Source of the DNA: Desulfuromonadaceae bacterium
GTDB taxonomy: Bacteria > Desulfobacterota > Desulfuromonadia > Desulfuromonadales > SZUA-540
Length of the DNA: 12,468 nt
Reading direction: 5' to 3'
Assembly: GCA_003250235.1 (NCBI GenBank)
Contig: QKGY01000144.1
Location: 1-12,468 of the forward strand
This document shows, one piece after another, positions 1-5,476 of the stretch. Both the position numbers and the translations under genes were made by a program. Under the pieces are notes generated by a model that did not search any database, was not told the DNA's origin, and saw only the letters and a list, made by a program, of their open reading frames with translations. Every line of letters starts with the position of its first letter. The stretch's first letter is position 1.

Positions 1-190
1 GAACGTCGAAGCCGTTCATTACGGGGAGCATCACGTCCAGGACCACGAGGGCGTGCTCGCCCGAGAGGGCTCTTTGGGCGCCTTCATTCCCCTCGTGGGC
101 CGTCTCCACCTCGAAACCCTCCGTACCGAGATAGTCGGTGAGAAGTTCGCAGAGTTCAAGGTCGTCATCTATAACCAGAAGCCGGTTCAT
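1..190 (-). CDS. OmpR/CpxR-type response regulator, N-terminal receiver domain (partial, cut by window edge)
   Basis: Reading the minus strand from an ATG at 190-188 gives 63 residues, beginning MNRLLVIDDDLELCELL, that run off the left edge. It is the first half of a receiver domain. The acidic pocket is D8-D9-D10, the probable phospho-acceptor is Asp52 in VVLDVMLP, and NGFDV follows at residues 59-63, the classical arrangement. The opening and the spacing recall CpxR/OmpR-family regulators, which accept phosphate from a sensor histidine kinase and bind DNA through a C-terminal winged helix; that half lies outside the window. An AAGGA ribosome-binding site sits about 7 bases before the ATG. 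A partner kinase would be expected further left. Whether it controls the efflux genes here cannot be told. Receiver family is firm; the subfamily is a guess. Confidence 0.9.
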   Translation of the reverse strand, partial: MNRLLVIDDDLELCELLTDYLGTEGFEVETAHEGNEGAQRALSGEHALVVLDVMLPVMNGFDV

Positions 191-566
191 CGTTTTTTCC
201 TTGGTATCTTGGGTCGCGGTTCAAAATGTGTTGGTGACTCCATGTGTCCCGTAATGCGAACTCTTTTGGTCCCCTCCTGTCGAAGGCGATGGGGGCCGGA
301 GTCTGTCCATCCGATGGTTGCGTTCAAAAATGAGAGCGGTTTGTGGTGAAACAACAACAGGTGAAGACGTAATTTCTCACGTTTTTCCAAATAGTTATAA
401 AATTTTAATGTTTGGTGACTCGTTTCAGGCCGGCATGGGGATGCATTCTGGCAGAAAAATCAATTTCGGTTGATCCGGATTTATCCATTGATTTCGAATT
501 CCTACGCACAACTATCTGAAAAATAAGAATAATCTCATGCGATTTTTTCAAATGGAACCGGTCAAT
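191..566. other. Non-coding upstream region of the response regulator
   Basis: No reading frame here has a credible ribosome-binding site or a recognisable protein family. The stretch is more AT-rich than the flanking genes, especially at about 385-415, and would carry the minus-strand promoter of the response regulator. The only structure I can point to is a near-identical direct repeat (AATGTGTTGGTGACTC at 225-240, AATGTTTGGTGACTC at 407-421). No clear -35/-10 pair could be placed. Confidence 0.5.
225..421. repeat. Direct repeat pair containing TTGGTGACTC (225-240 and 407-421)
   Basis: TTGGTGACTC occurs at 231-240 and again at 412-421. In each copy AATGT precedes it, with one extra base in the first copy. 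The copies lie about 180 bp apart, on the same strand, upstream of the response-regulator gene. They could be binding sites for a regulator, including the response regulator itself, or a chance repeat in AT-rich DNA. Confidence 0.3.
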
Positions 567-582
567 TGGTATGCTCTCTGCT
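567..582 (+). promoter_or_regulatory. Candidate sigma-54 (-24/-12) promoter
   Basis: The 16-mer TGGTATGCTCTCTGCT matches the sigma-54 consensus TGGCAYRNNNNTTGCW at all but two positions. The invariant GG (568-569) and GC (580-581) have the required spacing. Transcription would begin near 593 and run rightward to the heme-protein gene at 988. Sigma-54 promoters require an enhancer-binding activator, which would bind upstream, perhaps within 400-540. No enhancer site was recognised. The match is good by eye, and orientation and context are consistent. Confidence 0.6.
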
Positions 583-780
583 TTTCCATTCGCCGACACT
601 GAGGGCAAAATCCTGAAGCCGGTGAGCCTTGACGGTCAAAAAAAAATTTCCATGATCGCCCCATTTGCATCCTATGCAGTACGGTGACCGGAGGGTACCG
701 CGGTCATCGAATCCCAGAGAAAGGAGGTGTACATAGGTCCAGGTTTCATCATGAGGTGATATTCGATAATACTCAACCAT

Positions 781-827
781 TGGCGGAAAGCCCATAGGGT
801 CTCCATGAGACAGCCGGGTTGCCGAAA
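781..827 (+). ncRNA. GEMM-like (cyclic-dinucleotide riboswitch) 3' half, tentative
   Basis: The segment reads GGCGGAAAGCC, then GGGTCT, a short hairpin, then CAGCCGGGTTGCCGAAA. This resembles in order the 3' half of GEMM-I riboswitches (GACGCAAAGCC, GG-CT, hairpin, AGCCGGGTTGCCG). Those RNAs sense c-di-GMP or, in Geobacter relatives, cGAMP, and commonly precede cytochrome genes there, which fits the gene downstream. Against the call, the expected 5' half (GGCAAACC plus a GNRA-capped stem) is not visible just upstream. It may be a degenerate or variant element, or only a chance likeness. Confidence 0.3.
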
Positions 828-896
828 TGTCTCCCGAAAGTTGGTGCTCTCGTTTCTTTGTCCGGACATCGAAAGGAGAATGCCAAGCCAGAGGAG

Positions 897-939
897 AATT
901 ATTCCCCCAAAGCGGGTTGAAAACCCCGGGGAGTAATTT
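897..939 (+). other. Strong hairpin just before the heme-protein gene
   Basis: AATTATTCCCC at about 897-907 pairs with GGGGAGTAATT at about 928-938, with one G-U pair. An inner stem, GGGTT-GAA-AACCC, sits in the loop. No T-run follows, so it is not an intrinsic terminator. It may be an expression platform, a regulator-binding RNA hairpin or a stabilising 5' structure about 50 nt before the start codon. Confidence 0.45.
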
Positions 940-987
940 CTGACAAGAACTTTAACGACAACTCTAAAGACAAAATTGGAGAAAAAA

Positions 988-1494
988 ATGTACAACAAAT
1001 TAAAAAGAGGTTTGTCCCTGTTTATCATGATGTCTCTTGTTTTGATGACTTTTTCGACCGTAAGTTTTGCCGACCGCGAGGACAGAGAGTATCGCGGGGG
1101 CTCCAGCAATTCCCAACGTCCCGAGAACCGCGATTGGCATGATCGCCGCGACCGCAGTAGTCGAACTGATCAGGATGATCAAAATACAAACGATGACGAC
1201 GATGTGACCTCACCGGTTACCACTCCCGTTGTTGACCCTGTTACCGATCCGGTAACCACCCCTGTTACTGATCCGGTTACCGACCCTGTTACCGACCCGG
1301 TAACCACCCCTGTTACCGATCCGGTTACGACTCCGGATACCACGACAACCACCCTTGACGGCGCAGCCCTTTACACCCAGTACTGCTCCGGTTGTCACGG
1401 GATGAGCAACTATGGCCAGAACGTACCCACGAGCCATCTCAGCGGTCGCGTTAATGCTACTGCTGAAGAGCTGGCTGCCATCAATGCTCTGTAA
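988..1494 (+). CDS. Exported low-complexity protein with a short C-terminal c-type heme domain
   Basis: 168 residues. The ATG at 988 is chosen because GGAG (978-981) lies 6 bases upstream; a TTG at 976 in frame overlaps that site. Residues 4-28 are a signal peptide (basic KLKR, hydrophobic core, VSFA cleavage site). Next comes an Asp/Arg-rich stretch (29-72), then ten tetrapeptides PVT(D/T) at 76-115, then a Thr run. The heme domain starts at about residue 123, with LYTQYCSGCHG at 128-138 giving the CxxCH covalent heme site (C133, C136, H137). Only 31 residues follow the motif, too few for a normal class I cytochrome c, and the usual distal Met region is missing. His150 or Met139 might serve. 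Role is inferred to be periplasmic or extracellular electron transfer; partner unknown. A sigma-54 promoter and long leader precede it. Confidence 0.8.
   Translation: MYNKLKRGLSLFIMMSLVLMTFSTVSFADREDREYRGGSSNSQRPENRDWHDRRDRSSRTDQDDQNTNDDDDVTSPVTTPVVDPVTDPVTTPVTDPVTDPVTDPVTTPVTDPVTTPDTTTTTLDGAALYTQYCSGCHGMSNYGQNVPTSHLSGRVNATAEELAAINAL
1213..1332 (+). repeat. Ten 12-bp tandem repeats coding PVT(D/T)
   Basis: Ten in-frame 12-bp units encode PVTT, PVVD, PVTD and similar tetrapeptides. Codon choice varies (CCG/CCT/CCC, GTT/GTA, ACC/ACT), so the protein repeat is better conserved than the DNA. Several unit junctions form dyads such as GTTACCGATCCGGTAAC, giving potential hairpins in the mRNA. The likely product is an extended, flexible spacer between the charged N-terminal region and the heme domain. 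Copy number may vary between strains. Confidence 0.85.
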
Positions 1495-1512
1495 TCCGTT
1501 GTGATGCAGGTT

Positions 1513-1536
1513 CCGCCCTCCCTGCGGGGAGGGCGG
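1513..1536 (+). other. 10-bp hairpin after the heme-protein gene
   Basis: CCGCCCTCCC (1513-1522) pairs perfectly with GGGAGGGCGG (1527-1536) around a 4-base loop. Only TTACGTTC follows, so it is a weak terminator by itself. It probably protects the 3' end or acts together with the terminator 18 bp further on. Confidence 0.6.
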
Positions 1537-1553
1537 TTACGTTCAACGTCACG

Positions 1554-1582
1554 AAAACCGACCTGAAAAGGTCGGTTTTTTT
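1554..1582 (+). terminator. Rho-independent terminator, probably bidirectional
   Basis: AAAACCGACC (1554-1563) and GGTCGGTTTT (1570-1579) form a perfect stem around a 6-base loop, running into TTTTTTT on the plus strand. It ends the heme-protein transcript. Read from the minus strand the same stem is followed by TTTTCG, so it can also stop transcription from the convergent TolC-SPOR gene. Confidence 0.9.
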
Positions 1583-1653
1583 ATTTCCACACCGCGACGA
1601 TTCACGCGGTTGGCTTCAACCGAAGCGTATAAAAGGAACCATCGCGTTTTTGT

Positions 1654-3726
1654 TTACTTCTGTGAGAGGTTCTGTACGATTTCTGCGTTGAGCCCTTGAC
1701 CTTCAAGTTTCTTCAATCCCATCATGGCGGCTTCCCGGGAAGGGAAGCTTTCGGTCTCCACAAGGGTGGTCGGAAGCTCGACGCTGACATCCTTCAGGCT
1801 CACGATAATTCCACGATTCGCCAAACGTTTTCGCTCGGTCTCAGCCGATGCACGGCTGAAGAAGGAGCCGGCAAAGGCTTCGTAACGGTTGGCCCCCTGT
1901 CTGAGGATAAAGCCTTCGCTGGAGGTGTTCTTCAGGGGAGCGAGAGCCTGCTGTGCCGAGGCCTTGTCTCCGTAGATGCCGATCAGCAGGCGCGTGACGT
2001 CCTGAGATCTTTTGGCGCCATCCGTCACTTTCGAAGTCAGCCCGGCCGAGGCGATCTTCTTTTTGATTGATGGCACCTGAGCCGTCGGAAATTCGCCGAT
2101 TTTCAGCCTGTAGGTCGATGGCGGTTCCGCCGGGGCGCTCTTGGGTGGTACCGGCTTCTGCGAGGGAGCCTCAGGCAATTTCGTGAGTTCCGGGGGAAGT
2201 TCCGCTGCGCTGACGGGCATTTCTCCCCCCGTCACCAAGTCCGGACGCTTGGTGTCGATGTGAATGTTCTGCCGTTCGAGAAGAACCCCGCTGTCTTTCC
2301 ACAATTTGGCGACCAGATAGGCGAAGTTCTCAACCGCCGTCAGTTCCAGGTTGCGCGCATAGATCAGATCGTTTTCCGCATCGAGCAGATCCTTGACCGA
2401 GGCTTTCCCGAGCCGACGGTTTTTTTGATAATGCGCGACCCGCTGCTCGGCCAGCAGCTTTGACTTGGCCGTTGAACGCAGTTGCAGGCGGGCCGAGATC
2501 AACGAGCGATTGTCATCCTGGATCGTGTCCCTGATCTTCCATTCGGCCGCCGTGATCTGGTTCTTCAACTGCTCACTGCGCAATTTGTTGCGGCGGTATT
2601 CGCTCTCAGCCAGATCGTTGCCGAGCGGATAGGTGATTCGGGCTCCGACCCCCCAGTATTCCCCTTTGCGATCGGCTATCTGCGAGACCGTATCGCCGAA
2701 GGTACCGTCTTCGGCATACCCGCGGTACCCCCCGTTGGCGGTCAGGGCCAAATCGGGCCAGAGCTTGCGTTGCGACACCTTCTCCCGCAACATGTTGGAT
2801 TCCAGCTGGATCCGCATTCCCTTCAGGTCCGGATGCTCTGCCAGGGCCAACGCAATCATCTCTTTTTCGGTTCCCATCGGTTCGTCCCTGGAAGGCGGGT
2901 CCACCGGAATGATATGAAGTTTCTCTTCGAGGCCCAGGAGATAACGAAGACTGGCCTCCTTGCTGCTGACCTGTCTTTCGGCCTCGATCATTTCGGTCTG
3001 TCGCTGACTCAGGGCATATTCCGAGTTGGACAAGGCAATCGTGGCATCCTCCCCCGAATGAGCTTGGTTCTTGATCTCCTGGAGCAGTTTCTGGGCCGAG
3101 CTGACGGCTTCACGTCGCGATTCGAGCAGCTGATACAGAACGTAGAGCCGGTTGTAATCACTGATGACGGAAAAAACCGTCTGGATGACATCGCCACGGA
3201 AGTTTTCCAGGGAGTCTTCGAAAGAGAGGGTATCTTGAGCGATTCCGAGCTCCGTCGCTTCCCTGCCGGCATTTTTCAACAGCGGCTGATAATAGGTTAT
3301 GCCGATCGCCGAGGACCAGTCGGTATAGTCATAAAGCGGATCCGAAATCGCGCTGATCGGCCCCGTCCGGGTTGTCAGGGATATATATCCGCCGGTGGGC
3401 AGGTTCTGGGTTATTCCGAAGGTCCCCGCGATGGTTTCGGTTCCGTAGGTCCTTCCGGCAACGTCCGTCTGTGAAAAATCGAGCGAGGAAGTCAGATACG
3501 GATTATAGATGGAGCGGCTCGAGGTGATGTCGGTTTCGGCGAGAGACGAATCGAGAGCCCTGACCCGCAGATCGATGTTGTTTCCGATGGCCATGGCGAT
3601 AGCCCTCCCGCGGGAAAGCCTTATGGTCCTCGGGTCCTCCTGACCCATGACGATAGCGCTCCCCAAAAAGGGGGACAGCGTAAGCACCAGCAGAATTATC
3701 ATCCGCCATCGGGTTGATTTTTTCAT
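1654..3726 (-). CDS. TolC-family outer-membrane protein with two C-terminal SPOR-like repeats
   Basis: 690 residues from the ATG at 3726, preceded by AGAGG 8 bases upstream. A longer frame begins 22 codons earlier but would place non-signal sequence before the signal peptide. Residues 1-28 form a signal peptide (KKSTRWR, then a hydrophobic stretch). There is no lipobox Cys. About 34-500 is a TolC/OEP fold; LSRGRAIAMAIGNNIDLRVR is the typical opening, and long Gln/Glu/Leu-rich helices follow. A Pro-rich linker covers about 505-537. Residues 538-690 hold two SPOR-like units, starting at YRLKIGEF and YEAFAGSF. TolC proteins form trimeric outer-membrane exit ducts of about 430-490 residues; the extra 150 residues are unusual. 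SPOR domains bind peptidoglycan lacking stem peptides, so the duct may be anchored to the wall or septum. It is transcribed away from the efflux operon and has no pump partner of its own here. Confidence 0.85.
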   Translation of the reverse strand: MKKSTRWRMIILLVLTLSPFLGSAIVMGQEDPRTIRLSRGRAIAMAIGNNIDLRVRALDSSLAETDITSSRSIYNPYLTSSLDFSQTDVAGRTYGTETIAGTFGITQNLPTGGYISLTTRTGPISAISDPLYDYTDWSSAIGITYYQPLLKNAGREATELGIAQDTLSFEDSLENFRGDVIQTVFSVISDYNRLYVLYQLLESRREAVSSAQKLLQEIKNQAHSGEDATIALSNSEYALSQRQTEMIEAERQVSSKEASLRYLLGLEEKLHIIPVDPPSRDEPMGTEKEMIALALAEHPDLKGMRIQLESNMLREKVSQRKLWPDLALTANGGYRGYAEDGTFGDTVSQIADRKGEYWGVGARITYPLGNDLAESEYRRNKLRSEQLKNQITAAEWKIRDTIQDDNRSLISARLQLRSTAKSKLLAEQRVAHYQKNRRLGKASVKDLLDAENDLIYARNLELTAVENFAYLVAKLWKDSGVLLERQNIHIDTKRPDLVTGGEMPVSAAELPPELTKLPEAPSQKPVPPKSAPAEPPSTYRLKIGEFPTAQVPSIKKKIASAGLTSKVTDGAKRSQDVTRLLIGIYGDKASAQQALAPLKNTSSEGFILRQGANRYEAFAGSFFSRASAETERKRLANRGIIVSLKDVSVELPTTLVETESFPSREAAMMGLKKLEGQGLNAEIVQNLSQK

Positions 3727-3799
3727 TCCGGAAACCTCTTGGTCATTTAAATGGAACGGATATCGGAGAAGAGCATCAAAAACAGCTTCCATTAAAATG

Positions 3800-3822
3800 A
3801 CTATACCAGGGGTTAAACCTCT
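3800..3822 (-). promoter_or_regulatory. Candidate extended -10 promoter and overlapping dyad for the TolC-SPOR gene
   Basis: On the minus strand TGGTATAGT (3808-3800) is a TGn-extended -10 element. No good -35 is visible, as is common for this type. Directly upstream and overlapping by one base is a 15-bp dyad, AGAGGTTTAACCCCT (3822-3808), with six of seven arm pairs matching. It is a plausible operator. The start site would be about 65-70 bp before the start codon. Confidence 0.35.
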
Positions 3823-3930
3823 TGTGTCCCTGCGGAGTGAAATCGATAAAAAAAGATCACCTTTTTCGTCTCATTCTAGAACAAAAAGGGATACCCGCGT
3901 TGTAAAGAAGTGTTAATCCCCTGTTTTTAA

Positions 3931-3945
3931 AAGTTTACAAAACTT
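3931..3945. promoter_or_regulatory. 15-bp dyad in the divergent control region
   Basis: AAGTTTACAAAACTT is a perfect inverted repeat with 6-bp arms and a 3-base centre. It lies between the minus-strand TolC-SPOR gene and the plus-strand efflux operon, 24 bp upstream of the candidate -35 of the latter. Its size suits a TetR- or MarR-like dimer. No regulator gene for it is in the window, and AT-rich DNA produces such dyads by chance. Confidence 0.3.
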
Positions 3946-3968
3946 AACTCGCCTCAATTGCTGACTTT

Positions 3969-3997
3969 CTGCCATTTTAAGGGGGCAGGGATATACT
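3969..3997 (+). promoter_or_regulatory. Candidate sigma-70 promoter of the ABC-type efflux operon
   Basis: CTGCCA (3969-3974; 4 of 6 to TTGACA), a 17-bp spacer, then TATACT (3992-3997; 5 of 6 to TATAAT). Transcription would start near 4004, about 45 bp before the first gene. The -35 is also one arm of an inverted repeat (CTGCC/GGCAG, 3969-3973 and 3985-3989) that fills the spacer, a usual place for a repressor site. Confidence 0.5.
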
Positions 3998-4007
3998 TGG
4001 TACACAA

Positions 4008-4023
4008 GAGCAATACGTTGCTC
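4008..4023. promoter_or_regulatory. 16-bp perfect dyad at the operon's transcript start
   Basis: GAGCAATACGTTGCTC has 6-bp arms around TACG. It begins about 4 bp after the predicted start site and ends about 10 bp before the ribosome-binding site. It could be a repressor operator overlapping the start of transcription, or a small hairpin in the mRNA leader. Efflux operons are commonly held by drug-sensing repressors at such sites. Confidence 0.45.
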
Positions 4024-4048
4024 CTAGAAGACGGGAAGAGTTGATGTG

Positions 4049-5476
4049 ATGGTGAAACGGTATTTCGTGATTCTGATGTTGTGGATGATGGCGGGTTGTG
4101 CTGCGGTGGGCCCCGATTACAAGGCGCCCGATACGCAGGCCCCAGCGGCGTGGGATACGGATCTCTCCGCGGGACTGGCCCCGTCGGCATCACGCGGAGA
4201 GGACCTGTCGGCCTGGTGGACGGTCTTGAATGACCCGGTGCTGACGGAGCTGATGCAGCGAGCGGTAGCTGGAAACCTTGACTTGCGGCAGGCGGAGTCC
4301 CGTGTGCGGCAGGCTCGGGCCGAACGGGGGGTGCAGTGGGCGCAGTATTTTCCGTCTGTCGATGCCAGTGGATCTGCCAGCCTGAGCCGATCGGGATCGG
4401 GGACGACCACAAAGCTCTATCAGGCTGGGCTAGACGCATCTTGGGAGCTGGATGTTTTCGGCGGAGTCAGACGTTCGGTGGAAGCTGCGGATGCTTCGAT
4501 AGGAGCAAGCGAAGCTGATCTCGAGGATGTCCTGGTCTCTCTTCTGGCCGAAGTAGCCCTCAATTATGTCGACTTGCGTTCCGTTCAGGAGCAGCTCCGG
4601 GTGGCCCAAGACAACCTGAGCGCACAGTCCGAGCTGTACGATCTGACCCGATGGCGTGCCGAGGCCGGGCTGGTTTCCGACCTGGACCAGGAGCAGGCCC
4701 ACTATACCCTGGAGCAGACCCGTGCGCAGATCCCCAGCCTGAATACAGGGATTTCTCAGGCTCGCAATGCGCTCTGCCTGCTGCTGGGGGTTCAGCCCGG
4801 AGCGCTCAACGATGTGCTGGAGATTGCCGCGCCGATCCCCGTGCCGCCGCAGGAGGTTGTTATCGGACTTCCGGCCGAGATGCTGCGCCGCCGCCCCGAC
4901 ATCCGCAAGGCCGAACGTCAGCTGGCGGCTCAAACCGCCAATGTGGGTGTTGCCACGGCGGATCTCTACCCGCGGTTCACCCTGCCCGGCTCGATCGGTT
5001 ATGAAGCGCTCTCGGCAGGAAGCCTGTTCGACAGCAGCAGCCGTACGACACGGATCGTGCCGGGCGTCAGCTGGAACCTCTTCGATGCCGGTCGCATCCG
5101 CCGCAATATCGCCGTTCAGAATGCCTTGCAGGAGCAGGCGCTGCTGACCTACGAGACGACCGTGCTTTCCGCCCTGAAGGATGTCGAAGACGCGTTGGTC
5201 GCCTATGGCAATGAAACGAGCCGATTGACCTCTTTGCGCCAGGCGTCCCAGTCGGCGCAGCGGGCGGAGGAGATGGCCAATCAGCAGTATGCGGCGGGCC
5301 TGGTCGACTTCCAGGTCGTCCTTGACGCCCAACGATCCCTGCTTTCCATTCAGGATCAGCAGGCAACGAGTGAAGGACAGGTTACCGCCAACCTTATCCG
5401 TTTGTACAAGGCCCTGGGCGGAGGCTGGTCGTCCATGGCACAAAATTCAACTTATGATCAGGGGGTGACGCCTTGA
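4049..5476 (+). CDS. Outer-membrane efflux lipoprotein (NodT/OprM-type), ABC efflux operon
   Basis: 475 residues from the ATG at 4049; a GTG at 4046 is equally possible, both served by GGAAGAG at 4034-4040. A lipoprotein signal ends in the lipobox MAGC, so Cys17 becomes lipidated. GPDYKAP follows, the usual start of mature NodT-family proteins. Two OEP repeats are visible. SWELDVFGG closes the first beta-barrel hairpin region. GLPAEMLRRRPDIRKAERQL begins the second repeat, DLYPRFTL follows, and AGLVDFQVVLDAQRSLL lies near the end. Length is normal for the family. The protein forms the trimeric duct through the outer membrane and periplasm for the adaptor and pump encoded next. Its stop overlaps the next start (TTGA), showing translational coupling. 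Confidence 0.93.
   Translation: MVKRYFVILMLWMMAGCAAVGPDYKAPDTQAPAAWDTDLSAGLAPSASRGEDLSAWWTVLNDPVLTELMQRAVAGNLDLRQAESRVRQARAERGVQWAQYFPSVDASGSASLSRSGSGTTTKLYQAGLDASWELDVFGGVRRSVEAADASIGASEADLEDVLVSLLAEVALNYVDLRSVQEQLRVAQDNLSAQSELYDLTRWRAEAGLVSDLDQEQAHYTLEQTRAQIPSLNTGISQARNALCLLLGVQPGALNDVLEIAAPIPVPPQEVVIGLPAEMLRRRPDIRKAERQLAAQTANVGVATADLYPRFTLPGSIGYEALSAGSLFDSSSRTTRIVPGVSWNLFDAGRIRRNIAVQNALQEQALLTYETTVLSALKDVEDALVAYGNETSRLTSLRQASQSAQRAEEMANQQYAAGLVDFQVVLDAQRSLLSIQDQQATSEGQVTANLIRLYKALGGGWSSMAQNSTYDQGVTP

Larger units (their letters stand above)
593..987 (+). other. Long structured 5' leader of the heme-protein gene
   Basis: About 395 nt separate the predicted sigma-54 start site from the ATG at 988, with no convincing gene between. 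The stretch contains several hairpins. TGCAT/ATGCA lies at 666-678. An 8-pair stem with one G-U joins 683-690 to 701-708. An interrupted stem runs 752-775. Competing stems lie at 799-811 and 807-833. A long stem joins about 898-908 to 928-938. There is also an unused, near-perfect Shine-Dalgarno sequence at 720-729. Leaders of this length usually carry RNA-based control such as a riboswitch or a protein site. A weak sigma-70-like pair (CTGACA at 940-945, 17 bases, TCTAAA at 963-968) could instead give a short transcript. Confidence 0.45.

Noticed and set aside
601..640. GGGCAAA ... GACGGTCAAA as a GEMM 5' half
   Set aside because: It shares words with the GEMM consensus but has no supporting stem between them and is about 150 nt from the 3'-half-like segment.
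880..936. 18-codon upstream ORF (MPSQRRIIPPKRVENPGE) in the leader
   Set aside because: GGAG ends only one base before the ATG, too close for efficient initiation. The PP and RR pairs could be read as a stalling peptide, but support is weak.
672..1109. 145-codon minus-strand frame across the leader
   Set aside because: It overlaps the start of the heme-protein gene, lacks a good ribosome-binding site and resembles no known family. The leader's hairpins explain the region better.
2482..3474. 330-codon plus-strand frame
   Set aside because: It runs antisense to the TolC-SPOR gene, whose protein features are unambiguous.
3998..4013. Second sigma-54-like motif (TGGTACACAAGAGCAA)
   Set aside because: The GG-GC spacing is one base short of the required spacing, and a sigma-70-like pair fits the position better.
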